Shown piece after piece: positions 8,379-16,667 of a DNA stretch of 64,000 nt. This DNA comes from JBLMYQ01 sp050260055. GTDB lineage: Bacteria > Bacillota > Clostridia > Acetivibrionales > UBA4821. The translations under genes were made by a program, and so were the position numbers. Position 1 is the first letter of the stretch; every line of letters begins with the position of its first letter. The notes beneath the pieces were generated by a model. That model ran no database searches. It was not told where the DNA came from and was given only the letters and a program-made list of their open reading frames with translations. The stretch covers positions 1 to 64,000 of the forward strand of contig JBLNBO010000042.1 of assembly GCA_050260055.1 (NCBI GenBank). The letters are read 5' to 3'.

Positions 8379-9298
8379 ACCGATGCAATCGCCACCCATT
8401 CGCCCATGTTATATATTTCTAGTATTTCAAAACCATTATCAGATAAAACCTTAACAACCTGTTCTCTTCTATCTTTAATTACTCCAGATACAATAAAAGT
8501 TCCTTTTTCTTTAAGAAAATTAATTACTTTAGGGGTAATATCAGTTATTACATCAGCAACTATGTTCGCTACAACAATATCGTAATTAAATGAATCTAAA
8601 TCATCAATTACAGCTTTTTGCGCAAATGAGATATTTTCAACATTGTTAATTCTGAAATTCTCTAGAGATGTCTTAACTGCAAGTGAATCGATATCTATCC
8701 CAAAAGTTTTTGAGCAACCCAATTTTGCTCCTAATATTGATAATATACCTGAACCGCACCCTATATCAAGTAAATTATTACCATTTTGAATGTATTTTTC
8801 TAATAATTCAATACACATTCTTGTGGATTCGTGAGTTCCAGTGCCAAATGCCATTCCTGGGTCAAGTTCAACAATAATCTCGCCTTGATTTATTGTTATA
8901 TCTTCCCAAGAAGGCTTAATTATTATTGATTTTCCTATTTTAATAGGTTTATAGTATTTTTTCCATTCATCCTGCCAGTCTTTTTCATCCACAAGTTTTT
9001 CTTGTATTTCATATTCACCTATATCCAGGTATTTTCCTGCTTCTTTCAAAGCCTCGTCAATATTTTGTATTGTCTGATCTTTGTTTATACTCTCATGATA
9101 ATATGCCCTTACCCATGCATTATCATCATAGGATATTATACTTTCATCAACGTAATCCCAATTAATCTCTTCAAAATCTTTATCAATATTTATCTTGTCC
9201 TCAATTGAAACACCGTTTGCACCAAATCTCGTAAGAATCTCAGAAACCGCATCAACAGCATTGGTGTTTGTTTTTACCGAAATTTCAAGCCACTTCAT
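8345..9298 (-). CDS. prmA: Ribosomal protein L11 methyltransferase
   Basis: PrmA methylates ribosomal protein L11 with S-adenosylmethionine. The product has the N-terminal L11-recognition domain (MKWLEISVKTN) and a class I methyltransferase fold with LDIGCGSGILSI, GIDIDSLAV and ANIVADV. The start at 9298 matches homologues and has GAAAGGG 9 bases before it; the longer frame to 9331 adds 11 residues that homologues lack. The prmA-rsmE pair directly after the dnaK operon is a common clostridial order. Confidence 0.94.
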   Translation of the reverse strand: MKWLEISVKTNTNAVDAVSEILTRFGANGVSIEDKINIDKDFEEINWDYVDESIISYDDNAWVRAYYHESINKDQTIQNIDEALKEAGKYLDIGEYEIQEKLVDEKDWQDEWKKYYKPIKIGKSIIIKPSWEDITINQGEIIVELDPGMAFGTGTHESTRMCIELLEKYIQNGNNLLDIGCGSGILSILGAKLGCSKTFGIDIDSLAVKTSLENFRINNVENISFAQKAVIDDLDSFNYDIVVANIVADVITDITPKVINFLKEKGTFIVSGVIKDRREQVVKVLSDNGFEILEIYNMGEWVAIASVCGNSSQKMKT

Positions 9299-9326
9299 AT
9301 GTATAAACCCTTTCAAAAAAATATCA

Positions 9327-9368
9327 GGCAATGGTACAATGAATATAATTGTTCAATGTACCATTGCC
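9327..9368 (-). terminator. Terminator after dnaJ
   Basis: A 12-bp stem GGCAATGGTACA / TGTACCATTGCC with an 18-base loop, followed by a T-rich stretch on the minus strand. It lies between dnaJ and prmA, and closes the heat-shock operon. Confidence 0.65.
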
Positions 9369-9373
9369 AAGAA

Positions 9374-10522
9374 TTACATACCTAAAGCATCCTTTACCTT
9401 ATCAAAGAAGCTTTTCTGCATAACATGGGCATCGGTGCCTGTAAGCTCTGCAAATTTCATTAATGCTTCCTTTTGCTTTTCGTTCAGTCTCTTTGGAACC
9501 TCAATATTTACTTTAAAGTAATGGTCTCCTCTTCCATGACCCCTCAGGCTCTTTATACCTGTATTTTTAATTTTGAATACAGAACCTGTTTGAGTGCCTT
9601 CAGGAATAGTATATTTTATCTTCCCATCAAGTGTTGGAATATCAATCTCTGACCCAAGTGCTGCTTGAATAAATGTTATTGGAATCTCACAAATTACGTC
9701 AAACCCCTGTCTTTTAAATATCGGATGCTGTTTAACACTAACCACTACATACAAATCTCCGGAAACTCCGCCTCTTAAACCAGGTTCACCTTCTCCTCTT
9801 AGAGATATTATCTGTTCATTATCAATACCCCCAGGAATATTGACCTTTAGTGTAACCCTATTAACGTACTTGCCGGCTCCCTGACATTTTGGACATGGAT
9901 TAGTAATAATTTTCCCTTCACCCTTACATTTGTCACATGCTTTCACATTAACAAACTGTCCGAAAGGGGTATTCGCTTTATATTGAATCTGGCCAGTTCC
10001 CGAACAAACATTACACTTTTCTGGCTGGGTTCCTTTCTTAGAACCTGTTGCCCCACATTCTTCACAGTTATAATATCTATTTACGCTAATTTCTTTTTCA
10101 ACACCAAAAGCTGCTTCTTCAAAAGTTATTTCAATATATGTTTTTATATCTGCACCTTTTTGAGGCCCAGTCTTTTTCTTCGTAGAACTGCCAAATCCCA
10201 TGTTGCCAAAGAAAGATTCAAAGATATCTCCAATCCCGCCGAAACCCATATCTTCAAATCCGCCAAACCCGTTAAATCCGCCAAAACCATTAGGGTCAAC
10301 ACCAGCATGACCGAACTGGTCGTATCTGGATTTCTTTTCAGGGTCACTAAGTATTTCATATGCTTGGTTAATTTCTTTGAATTTTGCTTCTGAACTTTTA
10401 TCTCCCTGATTTACATCCGGATGATATTTTTTGGCAAGCAAACGATACGCCTTTTTAATATCTGCATCAGACGCACCTTTTTGCAAGCCAAGGGTTTCAT
10501 AATAGTCTCTCGTTGAAGCCAT
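9374..10522 (-). CDS. dnaJ: Chaperone DnaJ (Hsp40)
   Basis: DnaJ delivers unfolded protein to DnaK and stimulates its ATPase. The 382-residue product has the J domain with HPD (AKKYHPDVNQGD), a Gly/Phe-rich linker (GFGGFNGFGGF), four zinc-binding CxxCxGxG repeats (CEECGATG, CNVCSGTG, CDKCKGEG, CPKCQGAG) and the C-terminal substrate-binding domain. It is the last gene of the hrcA operon. Confidence 0.97.
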   Translation of the reverse strand: MASTRDYYETLGLQKGASDADIKKAYRLLAKKYHPDVNQGDKSSEAKFKEINQAYEILSDPEKKSRYDQFGHAGVDPNGFGGFNGFGGFEDMGFGGIGDIFESFFGNMGFGSSTKKKTGPQKGADIKTYIEITFEEAAFGVEKEISVNRYYNCEECGATGSKKGTQPEKCNVCSGTGQIQYKANTPFGQFVNVKACDKCKGEGKIITNPCPKCQGAGKYVNRVTLKVNIPGGIDNEQIISLRGEGEPGLRGGVSGDLYVVVSVKQHPIFKRQGFDVICEIPITFIQAALGSEIDIPTLDGKIKYTIPEGTQTGSVFKIKNTGIKSLRGHGRGDHYFKVNIEVPKRLNEKQKEALMKFAELTGTDAHVMQKSFFDKVKDALGM

Positions 10523-10638
10523 TTTATATCAACCTCTGATAAATTATTTATTGTGAATACCAGTAGTATTCTATTCCATCCCAAACAATTTTGCATTATT
10601 TCATAGTTAATGTCAAATTAAATATTTGTAATTGATTT

Positions 10639-10662
10639 GGGGCGAAACCTTTGGTCCGCCCC
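10639..10662. repeat. GGGGCG/CGCCCC hairpin in the dnaK-dnaJ gap
   Basis: The sequence GGGGCG...CGCCCC with a 12-base loop. There is no T-tract, so it is more likely an mRNA-stabilising or processing hairpin than a terminator. Similar cores occur at 3450-3475 and 15572-15597. Confidence 0.4.
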
Positions 10663-10677
10663 ATATCTTTATTAGAA

Positions 10678-12528
10678 TTATTCTTTCTTTTCTTCATCCA
10701 CAACCTTGTAATCGGCGTCATAAACATTATCCTGTTGTGTAGTATTTCCTTGTCCCGCAAATCCTTCCGGGGCTTGGTTCGGCTGCTGCTGCGGCCCTGC
10801 CTGCTGATAAAGTTTGGATGAAACTTCATAGAAGACTTGTGTAAGTTTTTCTGTTGCTGCTTTAATTTCTTCTATATTAGTTCCTTTGAGCTTTTCTTTC
10901 AAAGTATCAACTTCAGTCTGCAGTTTTGATTTTTCATCATCCGATACTTTATCTCCCAAATCTTTTAATGTTTTTTCCGTATTATATACTAGAGAATCAG
11001 CATTATTTCTGACTTCAATCTCTTCCTTCTTTTGCTTATCTTCATTAGCATATTTCTCAGCTTCTTTGACAGCATTCTGAATCTCTGTTTCTGAAAGATT
11101 GGAACTAGCTGTGATTGTTATTTTTTGTTCATTTCCTGTTCCAAGGTCTTTAGCCGAAACATGCACAATACCATTAGCATCTATATCGAAAGATACTTCT
11201 ATCTGCGGTATGCCCCTTGGAGCTGGCGGAATCCCGGTTAATTGGAATCTTCCTAGTGTTTTATTATATGAAGCCATTTCCCTCTCACCTTGGAGCACAT
11301 GAATCTCAACGCTGGTCTGTCCATCAGCTGCTGTAGAAAATACCTGGCTCTTCTTAGTAGGTATTGTAGTATTTCTTTCTATAAGCTTTGTAAATACACC
11401 GCCAAGTGTTTCAAGCCCAAGTGAAAGCGGAGTTACATCAAGAAGCAGTAAATCTTTTACTTCACCGGAGAGAACACCTGCCTGAATAGCTGCTCCTACT
11501 GCAACACATTCATCAGGATTGATTCCTTTATATGGATCTTTACCAGTTATCCTCTTAACTGTATCCTGTACAACAGGAACCCTTGTTGATCCCCCAACAA
11601 GCAATACTTTATCAATCTTATCTGCTGAAAGCCCAGCATCGCTTAATGCCTGAGTGGTTGGTCCAACAGTTGCTTCAACCAAATCAGAAATCAACTCTTC
11701 AAATTTTGCCCTTGATAATGTTACATCAAGATGTTTTGGTCCATTAGCATCTGCAGTTATGAAAGGTAAATTTACATTAGTTGTAGCTACTCCTGAAAGT
11801 TCAATCTTAGCTTTTTCTGCTGCTTCCTTCAATCTTTGCATAGCCATTTTATCATTCTTTAAATCAATCCCATTTTCCTTTTTGAATTCATCTACAAGGA
11901 AGTTGATTACTCTCTGGTCGAAATCATCTCCACCAAGCCTTGTATTACCACCTGTAGCAAGAACCTCGAATACTCCATCTCCTATTTCAAGGATTGAAAC
12001 GTCAAATGTTCCACCGCCAAGGTCGTAAACCATAATTTTCTGGTCTGTTTCCTTATCTAGTCCGTATGCAAGAGCTGCAGCGGTTGGTTCATTTATAATT
12101 CTAAGAACTTCAAGACCTGCAATCCTTCCTGCATCTTTTGTCGCCTGTCTCTGAGAATCACTAAAATATGCAGGAACTGTTATAACAGCCTGTGTTACTT
12201 TTTCTCCTAGATAACTTTCTGCATCCTGCTTAATTTTTTGCAGAATCATAGCTGATATTTCTGGAGGAGTGTGGTCTTTATCATCTATTTTTACTTTTCT
12301 GTCAGTACCCATATCTCTTTTGATTGAAATTATGGTTCTGTCAGGATTTGTTATTGCCTGTCTTTTTGCAACCTGCCCTACAAGCCTTTCTCCAGTCTTA
12401 GAAAATGCAACCACAGATGGTGTTGTTCTGTTCCCTTCAGCGTTTGGTATTACTACCGGTTCGCCGCCTTCCATTACAGCTACACATGAATTTGTTGTTC
12501 CTAAATCAATACCAATTACTTTACCCAT
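10678..12528 (-). CDS. dnaK: Chaperone DnaK (Hsp70)
   Basis: The ATP-dependent Hsp70 chaperone. The 616-residue product shows GIDLGTTNSCV at the N-terminus, VYDLGGGTFDVSI, the linker DLLLLDVTPLSLG and a substrate-binding domain. The C-terminal tail is rich in Gln (QQAGPQQQPNQAP) and ends in acidic and lysine residues. It is third in the hrcA-grpE-dnaK-dnaJ operon. Confidence 0.98.
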   Translation of the reverse strand: MGKVIGIDLGTTNSCVAVMEGGEPVVIPNAEGNRTTPSVVAFSKTGERLVGQVAKRQAITNPDRTIISIKRDMGTDRKVKIDDKDHTPPEISAMILQKIKQDAESYLGEKVTQAVITVPAYFSDSQRQATKDAGRIAGLEVLRIINEPTAAALAYGLDKETDQKIMVYDLGGGTFDVSILEIGDGVFEVLATGGNTRLGGDDFDQRVINFLVDEFKKENGIDLKNDKMAMQRLKEAAEKAKIELSGVATTNVNLPFITADANGPKHLDVTLSRAKFEELISDLVEATVGPTTQALSDAGLSADKIDKVLLVGGSTRVPVVQDTVKRITGKDPYKGINPDECVAVGAAIQAGVLSGEVKDLLLLDVTPLSLGLETLGGVFTKLIERNTTIPTKKSQVFSTAADGQTSVEIHVLQGEREMASYNKTLGRFQLTGIPPAPRGIPQIEVSFDIDANGIVHVSAKDLGTGNEQKITITASSNLSETEIQNAVKEAEKYANEDKQKKEEIEVRNNADSLVYNTEKTLKDLGDKVSDDEKSKLQTEVDTLKEKLKGTNIEEIKAATEKLTQVFYEVSSKLYQQAGPQQQPNQAPEGFAGQGNTTQQDNVYDADYKVVDEEKKE

Positions 12529-12580
12529 TATGCGTTCCTCCTTAAAATTATATAAGCTTAATTATTAAATTTATCTTCAA

Positions 12581-12685
12581 CTCACCCCTATCCCCTCTCT
12601 TAAAATAGAGGGGTACTAAAACTTCTTTATGGAATTTTCCTTTTCTTCCTTCTATCTAGATAGAGGGAAGGTATCTGGGCGAGTT
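12581..12685. repeat. Interspersed palindromic repeats, copies 2 and 3, between grpE and dnaK
   Basis: Bases 12581-12613 nearly repeat the unit at 5605-5650: CAACTCACCCC, CCCCTCTCTT, loop, AGAGGGG. Bases 12640-12685 hold a second unit in the other orientation (CCTTCTATCTAGATAGAGGGAAGG, ending in GGGCGAGTT). Confidence 0.55.
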
Positions 12686-13238
12686 AGTTTGCCACTTTTA
12701 CCATACTGTGTCTTAGAACTTTATCTCCGCATTTATATCCCTTTCTGAGTTCTTCTATTACAATACCTTCATCATAGTTTTCATCTTCAACATGAATAAC
12801 AGCTTCATGAAGCTCTGGGTCAAACTTATTATTCAATGCTTCAATTTCTGATACGCCATATTTAAGCATTACTTCTCTAAACTGCTTTTCTATCATTTTT
12901 ATCCCCTCAATAACTCCGGATGAATCTTCGCCGCTGCATGAACTTATAGCACGTTCGAAGTTATCTAAAAGAGGCAGAAAGCCTGATACTATATCTCCAA
13001 CAGCATCTTTATAAATAGTTTCCTTTTCTTTTGCTGTTCGCTTCTTATAATTATCAAATTCTGCTGCAAGTCTCTGAAGTCTGTCAAAATATTCATCTGC
13101 TTCGGCAGCCCTTTGCTGTATTTTTTCAAATGATTGGTCTGGCGTAGAACCTGTATTCATATTTTTATTTGATAAATCTTCAGATTCGTTACTTTCTCCA
13201 TAATTTTTTGTAACATTATCATCTTTCACTTTTTTCAC
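12684..13238 (-). CDS. grpE: Nucleotide exchange factor GrpE
   Basis: GrpE releases ADP from DnaK. The 184-residue protein has a charged, disordered N-terminus (1-45), a long coiled coil (QQRAAEADEYFDRLQRLAAE, then FDNYKKRTAKE) and the C-terminal beta domain with KFDPELHEAV and GYKCGDKVLRHSMVKVA. It lies 27 bases after hrcA. Confidence 0.96.
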   Translation of the reverse strand: MKKVKDDNVTKNYGESNESEDLSNKNMNTGSTPDQSFEKIQQRAAEADEYFDRLQRLAAEFDNYKKRTAKEKETIYKDAVGDIVSGFLPLLDNFERAISSCSGEDSSGVIEGIKMIEKQFREVMLKYGVSEIEALNNKFDPELHEAVIHVEDENYDEGIVIEELRKGYKCGDKVLRHSMVKVAN

Positions 13239-13265
13239 TTCCTTTTCTGATAATTTAAAATGTCA

Positions 13266-14300
13266 TTATTTATTCTCAAATTTAGTTAATAAATTTGGCA
13301 TTTCATTTCTTAAGTATTCTATACAAGCCACAACCTTAGCATAATCCATCCTTGTAGGTCCTATTACGCCTATTGTAGCAAGCAGTTTTTCCCCAGACCA
13401 GAATGAAGTAGTTATCAAACTGCAATTTTTAATCTCATTACATTGATTTTCAGAACCAATTCTTATATTAATTTTTTTATCATTCTCATTACTTAATAAT
13501 CTTATAAGAAAATCCGGTTCATCTAAAACCTGTAAGAATTCTTTTGCTTTTGATACATCATTGAATTCTGGAAAATTAAAAATATTGGATGTTCCATCAA
13601 GGAATATATCATTAGAATCAGATGAATTTAAGCTTTCCTTTAATGTCTCATAAATTGGTATAAGAACATCCTTTTCAATTCTAGTTGTTTTTTCTACTTG
13701 GTCCCAAACAGCAGAATCAAAATTCTGAAGAGGAAAATCCTTAAACTTTTCATTCAGAACATTTGAAACTAAATGCAAAAAATCACTGTCATATTCCTTA
13801 TTTACTTTTATTGTTAGATTTTTTATTGTACCGATATTAGTAATCAGAACAAGAAGTATCTTGGCCTTATCTATTGGTACAAACTGCAAATGCTTTATTG
13901 AGGTCTTCTTTAGCTGTGGAGTAATTGCAACTGTTGTGTAGTTTGTAATCTGCGATATAACATTTGAAGTAAGCTTCACAAGATGATCAATATCTGTAAA
14001 CACAGTAGCTAATTTTTCTTTGACTTTTTCAGCTTCAATTTCAGTAAGATTCTTCGCATGCATTAACTTATTGACATACTCTCTATAGCCTTGGTCAGAA
14101 GGCACTCTTCCAGCAGAAGTATGCGGCTGCTGAAGAAAGCCCATTTCTTCAAGATCTGCCATGTCATTCCTTATTGTTGCAGGGCTCATTCCGAGAATAT
14201 ATTTTTTTGCAACTGTCCGAGAACCGACAGGATCTCCTGTTAGAACATAATCCTCGACAATTGCTTGAAGTATCTTCAACTTTCTATCATCTAGGATCAT
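13266..14300 (-). CDS. hrcA: Heat-inducible transcription repressor HrcA
   Basis: HrcA represses the class I heat-shock operons by binding CIRCE. The 344-residue protein has an N-terminal winged helix (DDRKLKILQAIVEDY, SRTVAKKY, SPATIRNDMADLEE, HTSAGRVPSDQGYREYV) and the C-terminal GAF-like domain ending in IGPTRMDYAKV. A perfect CIRCE element is 19 bases upstream of the start, so the operon represses itself. Confidence 0.97.
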   Translation of the reverse strand: MILDDRKLKILQAIVEDYVLTGDPVGSRTVAKKYILGMSPATIRNDMADLEEMGFLQQPHTSAGRVPSDQGYREYVNKLMHAKNLTEIEAEKVKEKLATVFTDIDHLVKLTSNVISQITNYTTVAITPQLKKTSIKHLQFVPIDKAKILLVLITNIGTIKNLTIKVNKEYDSDFLHLVSNVLNEKFKDFPLQNFDSAVWDQVEKTTRIEKDVLIPIYETLKESLNSSDSNDIFLDGTSNIFNFPEFNDVSKAKEFLQVLDEPDFLIRLLSNENDKKINIRIGSENQCNEIKNCSLITTSFWSGEKLLATIGVIGPTRMDYAKVVACIEYLRNEMPNLLTKFENK

Positions 14301-14318
14301 TTCTTCACCTCTTTTTTG

Positions 14319-14345
14319 TTAGCACTCTTAGTTAACGAGTGCTAA
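14319..14345 (-). promoter_or_regulatory. CIRCE operator of the hrcA operon
   Basis: The sequence TTAGCACTC, nine spacer bases, then GAGTGCTAA: the canonical HrcA-binding inverted repeat without a mismatch. It lies just downstream of the -10 box, so bound HrcA would block transcription. Confidence 0.97.
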
Positions 14346-14356
14346 TTATCAATAAA

Positions 14357-14385
14357 AAAATATCATTTGATGCGTATTTTGTCAA
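14357..14385 (-). promoter_or_regulatory. Sigma-A type promoter of hrcA-grpE-dnaK-dnaJ
   Basis: TTGACA (14380-14385) and TATTTT (14357-14362) are 17 bases apart on the minus strand. They lie between the hemW stop and the CIRCE operator, exactly where the operon promoter is expected. Confidence 0.75.
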
Positions 14386-14395
14386 GAGGGTAATA

Positions 14396-15550
14396 TTATA
14401 TAAACTCCAGCATCACCTGATTTGCCAAATCTAATCCCCGTTGAGTCAAGCAGTAATTCTGCTGCATTTTTTGCAGTAATTTTCCCTTTATTAATTTATT
14501 AATCTGAGCTTTATAAATCTCTTCAAAATCCAAATTGAATCTCTGCTTAAATTCATTAATATTTATACCGTCAATCAGCCGCAAACCAAGTATTATATAC
14601 TCGCCAATCGATTCATCAGAATTTATTTTCTTAACATCAGTAGTTGGAAGCTTATTCCTACCTAATGAACTAATATACTTTTCAATATTTAAATAATTTC
14701 TATATCTTTTCCCTTTATAATACGAATGGGCCCCTGCGCCGAACCCTAAATATTCTCTACATTTCCAGTAAACAATATTATGTCTGCATTCATATCCTTC
14801 TAAACTAAAATTAGAAATTTCGTAATGCTTATAACCATTTTGCTTCAAATATTGAATTGCTGTATAATACATCTCCCGTTCCTGCTTTTCAGAAGGAAGG
14901 TTGGGATATTTTTTATTCTCTAATCCTTCACTCTGGTTATATATTTTGTTAAAGAGTGTTTTCGCCTCAATTTTAAGTGAATAACAAGATAAGTGTTCAG
15001 GCTTTAAGTTTATGACCTTCTCTAAAGTTTCTTTCCATTCTTTTAGATTTAATCCTGGCACCCCAAAAATCAAATCAATATTGATATTCTTAAATCCTGT
15101 CTTTCTTGCCAACAAATAGCTTTCCTCAAACATTTGGTAATCATGTATCCTGCCAAGAGTTTTTAGATGTTTGTCCTGGCAAGCCTGCAGGCCAATGCTC
15201 AATCTATTTATCCCTGACTTTATATAAGCTTTAAGATTTGTTTCTGTTAGTGTTCCAGGATTTGATTCAATTGTTATTTCACAACCATCTTCTATATAGT
15301 AATAATTCCTTATCTGCTTGAGCACCTGCTCAATGTGCTTGCCGTCTAATAATGATGGGGTTCCCCCTCCAATAAAAATTGAACCTGCTATGCATTTGCC
15401 TTTCGGACTGGAAAGTTCAATTTCCTTGCATAGAGATTCAATATAAGATTCTACAAGCTTTTCCTTATTATCATATGAATTAAAATCACAATACGCGCAT
15501 TTCCTCTTGCAAAAAGGTATATGTACATATAACCCAAGCTTTTCGTACAA
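14396..15550 (-). CDS. hemW: Heme chaperone HemW (radical SAM, coproporphyrinogen-oxidase-like)
   Basis: HemW is a radical SAM protein related to HemN that binds heme and passes it to haem proteins. The 384-residue product has the cluster motif CKRKCAYC (with the extra Cys of the HemN/HemW family), IGGGTPS, SIGLQ and a C-terminal HemW-type winged helix. It sits immediately upstream of hrcA, a conserved Firmicute neighbourhood. Confidence 0.93.
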   Translation of the reverse strand: MYEKLGLYVHIPFCKRKCAYCDFNSYDNKEKLVESYIESLCKEIELSSPKGKCIAGSIFIGGGTPSLLDGKHIEQVLKQIRNYYYIEDGCEITIESNPGTLTETNLKAYIKSGINRLSIGLQACQDKHLKTLGRIHDYQMFEESYLLARKTGFKNINIDLIFGVPGLNLKEWKETLEKVINLKPEHLSCYSLKIEAKTLFNKIYNQSEGLENKKYPNLPSEKQEREMYYTAIQYLKQNGYKHYEISNFSLEGYECRHNIVYWKCREYLGFGAGAHSYYKGKRYRNYLNIEKYISSLGRNKLPTTDVKKINSDESIGEYIILGLRLIDGININEFKQRFNLDFEEIYKAQINKLIKGKLLQKMQQNYCLTQRGLDLANQVMLEFI

Positions 15551-15571
15551 CTATTACACCCAACTTTCTTT

Positions 15572-15597
15572 TCTTGGGGCGGGCACAGGCTTCACCC
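15572..15597. repeat. GGGG-type imperfect hairpin between hemW and whiA
   Basis: GGGGCGGG and CACCCC enclose about 12 bases and are followed by TATATTTTTT. This resembles the hairpin after coaBC and could serve as a weak terminator. Pairing is imperfect. Confidence 0.3.
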
Positions 15598-15641
15598 CTA
15601 TATTTTTTAAGTCTATATTCTGATTTTAATTGTCAAATGAG

Positions 15642-16565
15642 TTAACTCTCTTCCGCAATTTTAACAATTTTATTTAGCCTATGATTGACTCCTGATTTGC
15701 CAAGAGGTTTATCCAACATCATACCTAACTCTTTCAAACTCAAATCCTGATATTCCAACCTTAAATAAGCTATCTCTTTAAGTAAATCAGGGAGTTTTTC
15801 AAGTTTATTTATATCTTGCAGATACTTAATCGCATTAATATGCCTTATTGATGCATCAACAATTTTTGTAAGGTTAGCTGTTTCGCAGTTAACTATTCTG
15901 TTTACACTGTTTCTCATTTCCTTAAGAATTCGTACATTTTCCAAATCAAGCATTGCCTTATGTGCGCCAATAACATTCAAGAAATCAGCTATATGCTCAA
16001 CATCTTTTATATAAACAACAAAACTATTTTTACGCTTGGTAACACGCGATGGAATATTGAATTTAGTAATAATATCATAAACATCCTTTGCTGTATGTTC
16101 ATTTTTAAAAACAATCTCAAGATGATAGTAATTATTAGGGTTTGTAATTGAACCTGCACCAAGAAACACACCTCTAAGGAAAGCCTTTCTGCAGCAATTT
16201 CTGCTTAATCCCGCTTTCCCTTGAAGTATTTTTAATACGTCAGCATTTTTAATTTTAGAATAAACATTTTGGTTTCTGATTATGCCTGCCTTATCGAAAG
16301 AAAGGAAATATACATGATGCTCTTTTAATTTTTTACTTTTTCTTATAACTATTTCAGGATTAATCCCAAAAGCCTCTTTAACAAGAAAATGTATTCTTTT
16401 AGCTACATTAACATTCTCAGTTATCAGTTTCACAACAGCATCATTATTGTTTCTTTCTCCGCTTCCAATAACTAAAACCAGTGCCATAAGTTCTGCTAAT
16501 ATACAGCACTGGTTAGTAACAATCATTTTTGATAAATCAGTTTTCATTTCAATGGAAAAGGACAC
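15642..16565 (-). CDS. whiA: WhiA-like DNA-binding protein
   Basis: WhiA homologues combine a LAGLIDADG homing-endonuclease-like fold with a helix-turn-helix. They control sporulation in actinobacteria and cell division in Firmicutes. The product has CCRKAFLRGVFLGAGSI in the middle and the C-terminal LRLEYQDLSLKELG motif, with KSGVNHRLNKI near the end. I choose the GTG at 16565 (giving MSFSIEMKTD, as in homologues), which has GGAG 8 bases upstream; the GTG at 16574 has its GGAG fused to the codon. The gene is separated from yvcK by the debranching enzyme, an unusual insertion in the rapZ-yvcK-whiA order. Confidence 0.92.
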   Translation of the reverse strand: MSFSIEMKTDLSKMIVTNQCCILAELMALVLVIGSGERNNNDAVVKLITENVNVAKRIHFLVKEAFGINPEIVIRKSKKLKEHHVYFLSFDKAGIIRNQNVYSKIKNADVLKILQGKAGLSRNCCRKAFLRGVFLGAGSITNPNNYYHLEIVFKNEHTAKDVYDIITKFNIPSRVTKRKNSFVVYIKDVEHIADFLNVIGAHKAMLDLENVRILKEMRNSVNRIVNCETANLTKIVDASIRHINAIKYLQDINKLEKLPDLLKEIAYLRLEYQDLSLKELGMMLDKPLGKSGVNHRLNKIVKIAEES

Positions 16566-16589
16566 TTGGTTCACTCCATTCTTAGTCCC

Positions 16590-16662
16590 GCATCTATCTT
16601 TCTCTCATAACCAATACTCTTCGTTCCTCTCAATTGTGGGAGGAAGTTATAAGGAAGGTTAA
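16590..16662. repeat. Interspersed repeat with TCCTCTCAATTGTGGGAGGA hairpin
   Basis: It lies between whiA and the debranching enzyme. It carries AACCAATACTCT followed by a hairpin of type TTCCTC...GAGGAA. A related string, CACCAATACTCT with a nearby TTCCCTC...GAGGGAA, lies at 46175-46245. Confidence 0.45.
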
Positions 16663-16667
16663 TCCGC

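Noticed and set aside
16575..16667. Small open frame between whiA and the debranching enzyme
   Set aside because: The interval is repeat-like, with a hairpin and no start signal in a useful position.
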